DNA of 64,000 nt from the NCBI RefSeq assembly GCF_000738005.1, contig NZ_JHAL01000001.1, positions 59,108 to 123,107 of the forward strand, in the 5' to 3' direction. Origin of the DNA: Bifidobacterium crudilactis (GTDB taxonomy: Bacteria > Actinomycetota > Actinomycetes > Actinomycetales > Bifidobacteriaceae). A model generated the notes under the pieces. It worked only from the letters and a program-made list of their open reading frames with translations, was not told where the DNA came from and did no database searches. The position numbers and the translations under genes are program-made. This document shows, in pieces, positions 28,605 to 43,310 of this stretch; the first letter of the stretch is position 1, and the number at the start of each line of letters is the position of its first letter.

Positions 28605-29948
28605 ATGAGAGTCGCGCATAAGGCACTAACTGCAACTCTAGCGATAGCGATGTTGGCTGGCACAGCGGCCTGCGGAAGTAGTTCCGATGACGGGGACGCC
28701 GCTGCGGGGGGCATCTACTATCTCAACAACAAACCTGAAATCGCAGACAGCATGAAGGCCCTGGCCGCAGCGTACACGAAAGAGACCGGAGTCCCCTTCA
28801 CCGTACAGACAGCGGCCTCCGGCACCTACCAGCAATCGCTCAAATCTGAACTCTCCAAAAGCCAGCCCCCGACGCTGTTCCAGGTTCTCGGGCAAAGCGG
28901 TCTCGATACGTGGAAAGACTACGCCGCCAACATGAGCGACACGGAGATCTACAAGCAGCTGAATGACCCGGATCTGGCCCTCAAATCCGATGACGGCAAC
29001 GAGGTTCTCGCCGTCCCCGTGGTGACGGAAACCTATGGCATCATCTACCGCAAAGACCTCCTGCAGAAGTACTTCGAGCTGCCGAATGCCACCATCAAGG
29101 ACGTCAAGGACATCAACAACTTCGAAGCATTGAAGACCGTGTCCGATGAGATTCAGACGAACGCCAGCGCACTGGGCGTCAAGGGAGCCTTCGCATCAAT
29201 GGGATTCGACGCCTCGAGCAACTGGCGTTGGAGCACCCACTTGGCGAGCATCCCCCTGGCCTTCGAATTTGCCAAAGACAATGTCACCAAGCAGCCTTCA
29301 AGCATCAAAGGCACCTATCTCAAGCAGTTCAAGAACATCACCGACCTCTATCTCAAGGATTCGACCGTCCCGACAAGCGCGCTGAGCGGCAAAACCATGG
29401 ATGACTCACTGTCGGACATCACTACGGGTGCCGCAGTATTCTTCCAGAACGGCTCGTGGTCATGGCCGGATTTGGTCTCCGGAGGACTGAAGGCTGATCA
29501 GATCGGCGTTCTACCCATCTATACAGGGATTCCGGGCGAAGAGGACTATGGCATGTCGACCGGCTCGGAAACATTCTGGTGCGTCAACAAACAGGCATCC
29601 GAAGAATCGCAGAAAGCCACCAAAGACTTCCTCAAGTGGCTAATCACTTCGGACAAGGGACGCGAAACATGGTCGCACACCATGGGCTTCACCACACCGT
29701 TCAAGACATTCACCGGCGAGTACGCAACAGACAATCCCATCGTGAAGGCCGCGGACGAATACCAGGCCGAAGGCAAGAAGAACGTGCAGTGGGCATTCCT
29801 CTATGACCCGAGCGACGAGTGGAAGACGAACCTTGGCAACTCCTTGCTGGAATATGCCCAGGGAACCAGCGACTGGGACGGCGTGAAGAAAGCATTCGTG
29901 GACAGCTGGGCCACGGAGTATGAGACCACCAAGGCCAACCAAGGCTGA
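28605..29948 (+). CDS. Extracellular sugar-binding lipoprotein 2 (alpha-glucoside system)
   Basis: A 447-residue CUT1 solute-binding lipoprotein. The ribosome site AAGGAG precedes the ATG; the signal MRVAHKALTATLAIAMLAGT leads to the lipobox TAACGS. Paralogue of binding protein 1 at 19377 along its length, including shared PGEEDYG- or KGEEDYG-type and LLEYAQGTS/LTEYAQGTG segments near the C-terminus. Divergent from the permease pair and followed by a terminator and a LacI gene. The ligand is probably an alpha-glucoside, inferred from the nearby GH13 enzyme. Confidence 0.9.
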   Translation: MRVAHKALTATLAIAMLAGTAACGSSSDDGDAAAGGIYYLNNKPEIADSMKALAAAYTKETGVPFTVQTAASGTYQQSLKSELSKSQPPTLFQVLGQSGLDTWKDYAANMSDTEIYKQLNDPDLALKSDDGNEVLAVPVVTETYGIIYRKDLLQKYFELPNATIKDVKDINNFEALKTVSDEIQTNASALGVKGAFASMGFDASSNWRWSTHLASIPLAFEFAKDNVTKQPSSIKGTYLKQFKNITDLYLKDSTVPTSALSGKTMDDSLSDITTGAAVFFQNGSWSWPDLVSGGLKADQIGVLPIYTGIPGEEDYGMSTGSETFWCVNKQASEESQKATKDFLKWLITSDKGRETWSHTMGFTTPFKTFTGEYATDNPIVKAADEYQAEGKKNVQWAFLYDPSDEWKTNLGNSLLEYAQGTSDWDGVKKAFVDSWATEYETTKANQG

Positions 29949-29976
29949 TATCAAGACCGTCAACCGGTTGCACTGA

Positions 29977-30028
29977 GAGCAGGGTGGGTACGCGCAGCAC
30001 ACGTAGCGCACCCACCCTGCTCTTGTTG
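29977..30028 (+). terminator. Terminator after binding protein 2
   Basis: Arms GAGCAGGGTGGGT (from 29977) and ACCCACCCTGCTC (30010-30022), extended by CGC/GCG, followed by TTGTTGT. It lies just after the stop codon at 29948. Confidence 0.75.
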
Positions 30029-30252
30029 TAGAGAGACGCAGGCATGTATTCTTGCCGCCGGCGCATCTCCTACCGGAGCCCTCTCGGCCAGATGCCGCAT
30101 GAAATCATGGTGCCCGGTGTGTCGAAGCCTGCCGGAGCACGGTCGCACACGCATGAAGCCCTATGCTGGTAACCACTGCTACGGGAAGGTTCAATCACCG
30201 AACCGCAATACGCACAGCAATGCCTTAACCTGACACCATACAAGGAGGAGAT

Positions 30253-31257
30253 ATGACCGCCACCATCCATGAAGTCGCAAAAGAGGCAGGCGTGTCCATT
30301 TCCACGGTTTCCCGCTCCTTCACCCACCCGGAACTCGTGTCAGAGAAAACCAAGACCGCCGTCTTGGACATCGCCAACACCTTGGGCTTTTCCATATCTC
30401 GTTCGGCGACAGCACTGAAATCCGGGGTTTCGTTACGCATCGCACTGCTGCTCAGCGACCGCCTGGGGTCATGGTTCAATTCTGCGATTCTGGAGGGATT
30501 GAATTCGGTCCTGCATCCTGCGGGTTACGATATTTCGATTTTCCAGATCGACAGCAGCTCCGACCGCAAGTCATTCTTCGACACGCTGCCAACCCGCAGG
30601 AACGCCGATGCGGTGATCGTCGCGTCATTCGATGTCGCCGACACCGAAATCGAACGTCTGAACACCTTGAAAGTTCCTATCATCGGCATCAATTCGGCCA
30701 CTCACAACGTGTACAACGCCTCGGTCCGGATCAATGACGAGCTGGGTGCCATGTTGGCGTTCAAACATGTCTTCTCTCTGGGCCATCGCAATATCGTATA
30801 TGTGCAGACCGATCCTATGAATTCCTTGTTTTTCAGCGTTCAGCAGCGCAAGGACTCCTTCGTCGAGTGCTGCAAGGAGGCTTCGCTCGATCCACGTGTG
30901 CTGACCGCGAGCGCCTCAGGCAACAGAATCTCGGATGTGCTGACCCAGCTCTTCACCTTGGACAGCATGCCTACCGCCGTCATCTGTCAGGAGGACGGGT
31001 TGGCCATACCACTGATGTTCCAAATGGCCCGAAGCGGTATTCGTGTTCCGCGCGACGTGTCGGTGATTGGCTTTGATGACGGCATCTACGCCAAGGACAC
31101 CGGTCTGACCACCATTCGCCAGGACCCCCTGGCCATGGCCAGAACCGCGGCAAGAATGACTCTGGAACTCATCGACGGTGAACTTCCGAATAATCCGCAA
31201 CGCATATTCGAACCGCAGCTCATGCTGAGATCCAGCACGGATGTGGTGCGAGCCTGA
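30253..31257 (+). CDS. LacI-family transcriptional regulator (alpha-glucoside locus)
   Basis: A 334-residue regulator. The helix-turn-helix is at the N-terminus (ATIHEVAKEAGVSISTVSRSF), the hinge near residue 50, and a sugar-sensing domain contains VSVIGFDDGIYAKDTGLTTI. The start follows the ribosome site AAGGAGGAG. The gene has its own 300-base upstream region after a terminator. The best candidate to bind the four TGNNNWCGTTYTCA motifs in front of the YesL-like, binding-protein and permease genes. Confidence 0.9.
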   Translation: MTATIHEVAKEAGVSISTVSRSFTHPELVSEKTKTAVLDIANTLGFSISRSATALKSGVSLRIALLLSDRLGSWFNSAILEGLNSVLHPAGYDISIFQIDSSSDRKSFFDTLPTRRNADAVIVASFDVADTEIERLNTLKVPIIGINSATHNVYNASVRINDELGAMLAFKHVFSLGHRNIVYVQTDPMNSLFFSVQQRKDSFVECCKEASLDPRVLTASASGNRISDVLTQLFTLDSMPTAVICQEDGLAIPLMFQMARSGIRVPRDVSVIGFDDGIYAKDTGLTTIRQDPLAMARTAARMTLELIDGELPNNPQRIFEPQLMLRSSTDVVRA

Positions 31258-31331
31258 CACACGGCATGAAACCGTGGTGATGCACCATGCCAGCGGCCAC
31301 GGTCCTCAGCGGTATCGTCGAACCAAGGCAC

Positions 31332-32048
31332 TCAGCAGTTCCAGTGGTTAATCACGTTGTCGCCCCTGTACCTGGAAAGCACCGAGTAGTGAGCTGTATC
31401 CAGACGGAACAAGCGGGCCGCATGCGGGTCCAGCCCCAGCCATTGCGTCGTCAGAATTCGCAGGATATGCGCATGGGCTACCATGACCACGACCTTGCCC
31501 TGCTCCATAAGCGGCGAAACATTCTGCAGCACTCCGGAGGCACGTTTCGCGGCATCCTCCAAGGATTCTCCCGGGCCATTGTGGACGTGGACGGTTTCCC
31601 CCGAAGGAAGCGTGGAATCCCAATCGCCCCCGAGTCGTTCCGAGAGGCTCTGAGGGCCGTCACGCCAAAGCACCCAATCACTGCCATTCGCCTTCGCGAC
31701 ATCATCCCGGGTTCTTCCCTCTGCCCGGCCATAATCCCACTCAGCCAGTCCGTCGACGACCGTCGCGTCGTGGAAACCTGCAAGTCGGGCCGTCGTACGT
31801 GCCCTTTTCAGAGGACTCGTATAGACCATATCCGGTGAAAAACTTCCGCCGAAGGCTGCAGCAAGCCGTTGACCTGCCTGGAGGGCCTGTGTCTCTCCAA
31901 TCGGGGTGAGAGGGATATCGGTGCGACCCGTATGCTGTCCTGACACGCTCCATGCGGTCTGCCCGTGCCGGAGCAATACGATGAGTCCTTGTGTGATGGG
32001 TCCTTCTGTCGAAGCGTCATTGCTTACGTCGTGTTGAGAATCAGCCAT
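31332..32048 (-). CDS. Histidine phosphatase / phosphoglycerate-mutase-like protein
   Basis: A 238-residue member of the histidine phosphatase superfamily. The catalytic His is in LLRHGQTAWS, the conserved GRTDIPLTPIGETQA follows, the acid Glu lies in EWDYGRAEGRT, and the second His is in VVMVAHAHILRIL. The sequence is closer to broad-specificity phosphatases (GpmB/CobC-like) than to glycolytic GpmA. No operon partner. Substrate not predictable. Confidence 0.88.
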   Translation of the reverse strand: MADSQHDVSNDASTEGPITQGLIVLLRHGQTAWSVSGQHTGRTDIPLTPIGETQALQAGQRLAAAFGGSFSPDMVYTSPLKRARTTARLAGFHDATVVDGLAEWDYGRAEGRTRDDVAKANGSDWVLWRDGPQSLSERLGGDWDSTLPSGETVHVHNGPGESLEDAAKRASGVLQNVSPLMEQGKVVVMVAHAHILRILTTQWLGLDPHAARLFRLDTAHYSVLSRYRGDNVINHWNC

Positions 32049-32172
32049 GTCTCCACTGTACTCACAGGTGGGGTCTATGCACGATACCGTCTTAAGGATG
32101 CTTGGAGAGGACTGCAGCGACCGTATACGTTCCTCGTGAAGTGCGCGGCGCAGGAAGCTCCGGTGTGAAATA

Positions 32173-32556
32173 ATGTGGGATGTGACTCAAGACGAACAGC
32201 GCAACGACCTCACCGAGACAGCCGATCGGTTAACGGCCACATTCGATTCCGTCAATACAAAGGTGGACAGCATGAAGGCACAAGCTCAGAACGATCCGGA
32301 TTCCTTCAGCGACAAGATCATCAAACTCGCATTGCCTGGGTTGGCAGGCATGTTGGCGGGTCAGATATTCAAGATGGTCTGGAACAAGCAGCGCGGCAAG
32401 GATGGTCTGGATGATGAGGAGCGGCAGGAGGGCTTCTTCATGAGTCTGGTGTTCGCCGCGTTATCCGCCGCAGTGACCGCAGTCGTCTCGCAGCTGTCGA
32501 ATAGGGGTTCGGAGGCTTTCGTCGACCATCGCCATAAAAAAGCCGCAAGGCGCTGA
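32173..32556 (+). CDS. DUF4235 family membrane protein
   Basis: A 127-residue protein with a charged, helical N-terminus and two hydrophobic segments (LALPGLAGMLAGQIFKMVW and GFFMSLVFAALSAAVTAVVSQ) around the conserved WNKQRGKD-type turn of DUF4235. This family is small and actinobacterial, with unknown function. Preceded by an independent promoter region; followed by the nitroreductase gene on the same strand. Confidence 0.82.
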   Translation: MWDVTQDEQRNDLTETADRLTATFDSVNTKVDSMKAQAQNDPDSFSDKIIKLALPGLAGMLAGQIFKMVWNKQRGKDGLDDEERQEGFFMSLVFAALSAAVTAVVSQLSNRGSEAFVDHRHKKAARR

Positions 32557-32650
32557 AGCGACGGTTGCGATCAACGCAGGACGAGTCTCTCTTCGACCGT
32601 AATGCCCCACGGCACTACCCAAGACATCGCCGGACATGCATAATGGTGAC

Positions 32651-33490
32651 ATGTCAACATCTTCTGACCGCACCAAATCCTCGGCGGCAAACAGGGACGA
32701 ATCCCGAGACGAATCTCAAAACAACGCAGTTGTTCGGTGTTTGATGAATCGCCGCTCGATTCGTCATTTCACCTCCGCGCCCATCCCCGAAGATACCATC
32801 GACATTCTCGAAGCGGCAGCCCAACATGCGGCGACAAGCCAATATCTGAACTCGTGGTCGGCAGTGCGTATCACGGACCCCTCCGTGCAGCGGCAGCTGG
32901 CGGAGATCGGACGGCAACCGTATATCGCAGAAGCTCCTCTGCTATACGTGTATATCGTCGATCAGCACCGTAACGCGCGCATTGCAGCGGAACAGGGTAT
33001 CGATGTCGAGTCCGAGAGCTTCACGCTGAACAGCAGCTATATTTTCAGCCAATCCCAGAACGATGCGGTCCTTGCTCTGCACGCCATGGAAACTGCGGCA
33101 AATGCCTTGGGGCTTGGCTGCGTTATTCTGGGATCGCTGCTCAACGATATCGACAGACTGATCAGCATCCTGAAGCTTCCGCCTCTGACGTTCCCCGTTC
33201 TTGGACTCGCGATCGGTGAACCGGACCAAAGCCCGGAACGCAAGCCACGCCTTCCGCACGACATGCAGTTTTTCCAGGACACGTATCCTGATGATCGGCA
33301 GTGGGCATCAATGGCTCCGGCTCTCGAGCGTTTCAATGACATCGTGCATCGATATTACGACTTGCGCGACACCAGCAAACCTGTGGCCTCATTCAGTGCA
33401 CAGATAGCCAGAATATCCACGTCACCGGCACCGCTACACAAATGCATCAACCATCCGGCGGAACGACAGGGGTTCACACCGGATCGTTGA
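32651..33490 (+). CDS. Nitroreductase family NADPH-dependent FMN oxidoreductase (NfrA-like)
   Basis: About 279 residues (start ATG 32651; 32636 also possible). The N-terminal FMN-binding motif reads MNRRSIRHFTSAPIPEDTIDILEAA, and DAVLALHAMETAANALGLGCV and ILKLPPLTFPVLGLAIGEPDQSP are typical of the flavin reductase/NfrA branch. Forms a cytoplasmic homodimer using FMN and NAD(P)H to reduce flavins or nitro-compounds; here the physiological substrate is unknown. Confidence 0.87.
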   Translation: MSTSSDRTKSSAANRDESRDESQNNAVVRCLMNRRSIRHFTSAPIPEDTIDILEAAAQHAATSQYLNSWSAVRITDPSVQRQLAEIGRQPYIAEAPLLYVYIVDQHRNARIAAEQGIDVESESFTLNSSYIFSQSQNDAVLALHAMETAANALGLGCVILGSLLNDIDRLISILKLPPLTFPVLGLAIGEPDQSPERKPRLPHDMQFFQDTYPDDRQWASMAPALERFNDIVHRYYDLRDTSKPVASFSAQIARISTSPAPLHKCINHPAERQGFTPDR

Positions 33491-33518
33491 GCTCCGCATA
33501 CTCCTGCGTGATGGCGGC

Positions 33519-33767
33519 TCAGCGCCGTCGGGGCTTGTACCCACGTTTGCGCGAACGAGGCTTGAACGCAGTCGATTTGGCTGCATAGCCCTCACTGCCA
33601 GGTGCTCGGCTGGTCAGGTGCCAGGTACCACACAACTCGCATCGATATACCCAAAGCTCGACTCCGCGTTGAACACGGCTTTCCTCAGCGGCCCGCCGCG
33701 CCGACGTCTGGTCGTGGTACATGATCTTGGAAGACGCACTGCATCTGCGAGGCACGAAATAGTGCAC
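33519..33767 (-). CDS. Small zinc-ribbon-like protein (82 aa)
   Basis: A GTG start with AAGGGG nine bases upstream. The core YHDQTSARRAAEESRVQRG and the motif YRCELCGTWHLTS match a group of small actinobacterial proteins with a Cys-x2-Cys-x3-His cluster, likely zinc binding. The C-terminus is a basic tail (KPRSRKRGYKPRRR) suggesting nucleic-acid contact. It ends 13 bases from the aldo/keto reductase stop. Function unknown. Confidence 0.72.
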   Translation of the reverse strand: MHYFVPRRCSASSKIMYHDQTSARRAAEESRVQRGVELWVYRCELCGTWHLTSRAPGSEGYAAKSTAFKPRSRKRGYKPRRR

Positions 33768-33780
33768 TGCTCAGCACCCC

Positions 33781-34719
33781 TTACGGCAAATCATTGCCGG
33801 CGGCAACATAGAGATCGTACCATTCCTGAGCACTTAACCTCACGTCGACCCCTGCGGCCATATCCTTCAACCGCGATGGCGTCATCGACCCGAGCAACAC
33901 CTGCATCAAGGCCGGATGCCTGAGAATCCATGCGACCGCAATAGCGCTTGGGCTTACGCCATGATCGTCGGCAACCCGGTCGAGCATGTCATTGAGTGCA
34001 GGGAACTTGGGATTGTCGAGGAACACCCCCTCGAAGAATCCGTATTGGAAAGGGCTCCATGCCTGAATGGTCATGTGCTTGAGCCTGCTGTATGAGATCA
34101 ATCCGCCATCGTGATCGATACTGGGCGCGTCGATCATATTGACGTGGAATTCCTGCTGGACCATACCGGTATGGCCGAGGCCGAACTGCAGCTGATTGAC
34201 TTCCAATTTTTGGTCGACCGCGCTTTGCAAGAGCTCCACCTGCATCGGATTGACGTTGCTGACGCCGAAATGCCGTACCTTCCCCTCATTCTGGAGCTGG
34301 TTGAAGGCCTCCGCCAACTGGTCCAGCTCCACCAGAGTATCCGGACGATGCAGCAGCACGAAATCAACATAGTCGGTCTGAAGATTGGCCAGTTCACCAT
34401 CCAGCGCCTGAAGCAGGTGCTCTTTGGTGAAATCGTAGCGAGTGATGTTCCCGCTTTGTTCATCTCTGAAAATTCCGAATTTCGTCTGGATGTAGATGCT
34501 GTCGCGGTCAACATGGCAGTCTTTCAAAGCGGTGCCGAAGCGTTGCGAGCTCAACCCGCCCGCATAACCGTCGGCGGTATCGAAGAAGTTGATGCCGGCA
34601 TCCAATGCAGTGCCGACGATATCGGCCGCGTCCTGCCCGCTCTTGTCTGCGATGCGCATCACACCGAGCGCCACCCGTGAAGCGTTTACTCCTGATCGTC
34701 CCAATTGCGCGTATTTCAT
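33781..34719 (-). CDS. Aldo/keto reductase
   Basis: A 312-residue NADPH-dependent (beta/alpha)8 oxidoreductase. The catalytic tetrad is visible: Asp and Tyr in FFDTADGYAGG, Lys in IYIQTKFG, and His in FVLLHRPD. The ribosome site GGGAG precedes the ATG. Resembles the YdhF/oxidoreductase branch (IQAWSPFQYGFFEG). Substrate unknown. It is downstream of a 240-base region separating it from the MFS exporter gene. Confidence 0.92.
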   Translation of the reverse strand: MKYAQLGRSGVNASRVALGVMRIADKSGQDAADIVGTALDAGINFFDTADGYAGGLSSQRFGTALKDCHVDRDSIYIQTKFGIFRDEQSGNITRYDFTKEHLLQALDGELANLQTDYVDFVLLHRPDTLVELDQLAEAFNQLQNEGKVRHFGVSNVNPMQVELLQSAVDQKLEVNQLQFGLGHTGMVQQEFHVNMIDAPSIDHDGGLISYSRLKHMTIQAWSPFQYGFFEGVFLDNPKFPALNDMLDRVADDHGVSPSAIAVAWILRHPALMQVLLGSMTPSRLKDMAAGVDVRLSAQEWYDLYVAAGNDLP

Positions 34720-34961
34720 ATCCGCAACTCCCTTTCACCAGATGGATGGCCACCACATCAATCCGGTGTCGTGGCCCACCTCCGTGTCTTCGCATGTCAC
34801 TGCATTCCTGGCAGAGCCGCAGCTCATCCGTGCATCGGTCTGCACGCGATGCACGCGTGCGAGGCCTCTCCGTACAATGCGTCCGTTCAAAGTCTAACGC
34901 GGATGAACCGCAGGCATGAGAAAGTAGACGGCAAGCGAATTCCCTCCGGAATAGTGTTCCG

Positions 34962-36521
34962 TCATCCCTGCCGCGAAGATTGTTGACGCACCATCATAGC
35001 CCGCAGCATGGCTGCCGCCGAGACGACCACGACCACGGTCATACAGACGAAGGCAGAGCGGGACCCTGCGACGGTAGCCAGCGCGTATTTCCTGCTTCCT
35101 GCTGTTCCCTGCCCAGCCTGTGCCACTGCGATGAACACCGACATCACCGTGGTACCTACGGCGCCCATCAGCTGCTGGAGTGTGCTGAACATGGCGTTTC
35201 CGTCCGCTTTCAGCTCGGGTGGAAGCTCATTCAGTGCGTCTGTCATGATATTCGAATATGCAGTGGAGAAACCCACCATATAGATGCAGTAGAACACACC
35301 CAAGGCCAACAGACCGGCATCGCTGCCCAAAAGGCATAGCAACAGCAGACCTATGAAGGCTACGCCAAAGCCTGCGAATATCGGCTTGTTTGCGCCGATT
35401 CTATCGAGCAGCATCCCTCCCAGCGGTGCCATTACAGCTCCGAATACCGCTCCCGGCAGCACCGACAGCCCTGCGACCAAGGAGCTGTTTCCCATACCAA
35501 GTTGGATAAGGGTGGGCATCACGAATCCCAACCCGATGGTGATGAAGGGAAAGAGGACATAGGACAGCAAATGCCATCTGAAGCTCGCGCTTTGCAGTAC
35601 ACCAAGCCGTATCAAGGGGGAGAAGGATTTGCGCGAGATCCAGGTGAATGCGCACAAAGAAGCTATGCCTAACACCAACAGCGCTACGGCGGTCATCACG
35701 ATTCCTGATGCAGAATGCTGCCCCAGCGACATCGCCGTTATCGCCGCACCACCCTGTTCGATGGCAAAGAGCAGCGACACGAATGCCACAGAGATGCACA
35801 ACAATTGGATAACGCTCAATCTTGCTTCGGTGGTCGGAACCGGCTGCTCAATACATCTCACACCTATGAACAAGGCGAACAGCAGAAAAGGAACAATCAG
35901 CACGAAAACCCAACGCCAGGACACCAGCGATACCACGACACCGCCGAAAGTAGGGCCTAGAGCCGGCGCCGAAGCGCAGACCAGATTGCCGATACCCATC
36001 AACTGACCGATCTTGGACTTGGGTGACTGTTCGAGAATGATATTGAACATCAGAGGTAGGGCTATACCCGTACCGCAGCCCTGCAATACTCTGGCGACCA
36101 GCAGCAACGGAAAGTTGATGGCGGCAATAGCCACGACCGAACCTACAAGGCACAATCCCACGGCGATGCAGAACTGTGTTTTCAGCGGGACGCGCCGCTT
36201 CAGATATGAGGATGTGGTGACCGTAAGCGCGACAACCAGCAAGTAGCCGGTCGTCAGCCACTGGATGGTCGAGGTGCCTACACCGAATTCTGTCATAAGT
36301 GCTGGGAACAGCACGTTAACCAGTGTCTCCGTAAGAATGCCTATGAACGCCAACGTGCCTGTGGCGATGACCGCTCCAAGCAGACGACGCGTAATGCGAT
36401 CGTTCTGGGGTGCAGTACCTGAATGCGGAAGAGCAGCCGTAGATTCGCTGCGGAGTGTGGAAGGGCCCGTGGTTACGGATTCCGATGCTTGTGTTGAAAG
36501 ATGCTCATGTGGTGAGGTCAT
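34962..36521 (-). CDS. MFS multidrug efflux transporter (DHA2 type)
   Basis: A 519-residue membrane protein with about 14 membrane segments. The motif C antiporter signature is in APALGPTFGGVVV, and the motif A-like YLKRRVPLKT follows the second segment. Typical of EmrB/QacA drug:H+ antiporters. It lies between the aldo/keto reductase gene and the rRNA operon terminator, with no adjacent regulator. Drug specificity is unknown. Confidence 0.9.
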   Translation of the reverse strand: MTSPHEHLSTQASESVTTGPSTLRSESTAALPHSGTAPQNDRITRRLLGAVIATGTLAFIGILTETLVNVLFPALMTEFGVGTSTIQWLTTGYLLVVALTVTTSSYLKRRVPLKTQFCIAVGLCLVGSVVAIAAINFPLLLVARVLQGCGTGIALPLMFNIILEQSPKSKIGQLMGIGNLVCASAPALGPTFGGVVVSLVSWRWVFVLIVPFLLFALFIGVRCIEQPVPTTEARLSVIQLLCISVAFVSLLFAIEQGGAAITAMSLGQHSASGIVMTAVALLVLGIASLCAFTWISRKSFSPLIRLGVLQSASFRWHLLSYVLFPFITIGLGFVMPTLIQLGMGNSSLVAGLSVLPGAVFGAVMAPLGGMLLDRIGANKPIFAGFGVAFIGLLLLCLLGSDAGLLALGVFYCIYMVGFSTAYSNIMTDALNELPPELKADGNAMFSTLQQLMGAVGTTVMSVFIAVAQAGQGTAGSRKYALATVAGSRSAFVCMTVVVVVSAAAMLRAMMVRQQSSRQG

Positions 36522-36684
36522 GATGATCTAGTGCCGTCCCCGGCATAACCTTTCTGGGGCTTGGATGCTGCATCAGCAAGAAAGAGCGTGCAGTCCGGAA
36601 GTCTGACCGGAAACCAAGCAGAAACCTGTATAGGTTATCAGTGCACACCAGACAAATATGTGGTTGGGTGTGTGGGGTATGAGT

Positions 36685-36717
36685 GAACCCCGGGTAGGTG
36701 GTGCCTACTCGGGGTTC
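36685..36717 (-). terminator. Terminator of the rRNA operon
   Basis: Arms GAACCCCGGGTAGG (36685-36698) and CCTACTCGGGGTTC (36704-36717), pairing with one G-T mismatch and a 5-base loop, immediately downstream of 5S rRNA. Confidence 0.7.
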
Positions 36718-36729
36718 TGTACGTGTATA

Positions 36730-36845
36730 GCGGCAACGTGCTACTCTCCCACACCCTAACGAGTGCAGTACCATCGCCGTGCTAGGTCTTAGCTTCCAGG
36801 TTCGGAATGGAGCTGGGCGTTTCCCCTAGGCTATGGTCACCGCAA
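36730..36845 (-). rRNA. rrf: 5S ribosomal RNA
   Basis: The minus strand reads GCGGTGACCATAGCCTAGGG at its 5' side and ends GGGAGAGTAGCACGTTGCCG, with the usual 5S helices and about 116 bases. Boundaries are approximate by a few bases. Confidence 0.95.
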
Positions 36846-37007
36846 ATCTTTGATTATCACTCCCGGACGTGCCGGGAATGGGATGTGGCCGCTTGGGAAC
36901 CGGATGGTGGACGCGATGTATATCGTTGTCATGAATCAACAAGTGCTCCTTGTTGACAGTCATTGCTAGAAGGACTTACGGTATCCATCCAACCCAAGGG
37001 TTGAATG

Positions 37008-41967
<4,960 letters not shown>

Positions 41968-42526
41968 AAAATGAAGAGCCAACAATGACCCTTAAAAATA
42001 ATTCATATTGACGGATTCGTTAAAAAACGAACCACACAAAAATCTCGGTACTCATTAAGCTAATCAAAGCACTCCACCAAAAAATGAAGCTCATACCGAA
42101 CTGGCAATTAAAAAAGACTATAAAAAGTAGTACAAATACGCTCTTGAGTTCTCAAACCACCACCACACCAGCAAGCTTTCCAACTCCCTTGAGGAGAAGT
42201 CCGCCGTGCTGAGCAGCGAATAACAAACTTACCCTTGAGGGGCCTGTTATGCAAATTGATAGGCGCAGTGAAGCGTGGGAGCCTTGGCATTCCAAGCTTC
42301 CATCGGCGTGTCGAATATGCGCGAAAACTCTCGACAACACCAGATTAACGCTCCTGACCAGAGAAAAAAGGATTGCCGTGCATCGCAATACGGCGTGTCG
42401 CACCTTTCTTTCGCCCCCGAAAGCACCACGCACCTTTCCTCACCTCAACGGCAGGAGTCAAGGAGGTACCGCATAGGCATCACATATGCATTCCATCGTT
42501 CACACGACAGGTGGTAATACGGCAGT
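41968..42526. promoter_or_regulatory. rRNA operon leader and promoter region
   Basis: No gene seen. On the minus strand, TTTGAGAACTCAAGAGCG (near 42135-42160) resembles the actinobacterial rrn leader box, and AT-rich sequence follows up to 16S. A possible promoter is TTGCAT-17 bases-TAAGTT near 42210-42255; this is weak evidence. The right side should hold the sirtuin promoter. Confidence 0.5.
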
Positions 42527-43285
42527 ATGAGCAAGAACATAGCGGTACTGACCGGTGCTGGAATCTCGACTTCGGCGGGTATTCCCGATTTCAGGGGGCC
42601 TGAAGGCGTGTGGACCAAACACCCTGAGCAGATGAGCGTGTATGACATCGACGCCTTCATGACGGATACGGAGGAACGTAAGTACTCCTGGCGCTGGCAA
42701 AAGGAGTCGCCCGTATGGAACGCGCAACCCGGAATCGCGCACAAGGCCCTTGTGCATTTGGAAAAGGCGGGACTGCTGAGTCTGCTGGCAACGCAGAATT
42801 TCGACGCATTACATGAAAAAGCCGGCAACTCCCCGGATGTCATCGTGAATCTCCACGGGTCCATCGGCACATCGCACTGTCTGAAATGCCACGCACGGTA
42901 TGACACGGCGACAATCATGAACCATCTTGACGAAGAACCCGACCCGCATTGTCATCGTCAGCTTCCATACCGCTCCAATATGACCTGCGGTGGCATCCTG
43001 AAAACCGACGTGGTGTATTTCGGCGAAGCCCTGCCGGAAGGGGCTATGGAGAAAAGCATGAGACTTGCGACATCGGCCGACGAGTTATGGGTCATCGGCA
43101 GCACTCTGGAAGTCTTCCCCGCAGCGTCACTGGTGCCGGTTGCCTCTCAGGCCGGCGTCCCCATCACCATCATGAACATGGGACGCACCCAATACGATTC
43201 CCTGGCCACCACGCTCATCAGGGAACCCATCCAGGATGCCTTGCCCCGGCTCGTCGAGGAAACGATTCAGGCAAGCAGGAGCTGA
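42527..43285 (+). CDS. NAD-dependent protein deacylase (sirtuin, Sir2/CobB family)
   Basis: A 252-residue enzyme. NAD-binding motif GAGISTSAGIPDFRG is at residues 10-24, TQNFDALH and catalytic His in NLHGSIG follow; zinc ligands are Cys in HCLKCHARY and probably Cys in PHCHRQ and MTCGGILKTDVVYFGE. VIGSTLEVFPAASL closes the Rossmann fold. It removes acyl groups from lysines using NAD. It is convergent with ilvA, with only 25 bases between them. Confidence 0.93.
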   Translation: MSKNIAVLTGAGISTSAGIPDFRGPEGVWTKHPEQMSVYDIDAFMTDTEERKYSWRWQKESPVWNAQPGIAHKALVHLEKAGLLSLLATQNFDALHEKAGNSPDVIVNLHGSIGTSHCLKCHARYDTATIMNHLDEEPDPHCHRQLPYRSNMTCGGILKTDVVYFGEALPEGAMEKSMRLATSADELWVIGSTLEVFPAASLVPVASQAGVPITIMNMGRTQYDSLATTLIREPIQDALPRLVEETIQASRS

Positions 43286-43310
43286 CCGGCCGAAACCACC
43301 GGGGCGAGAA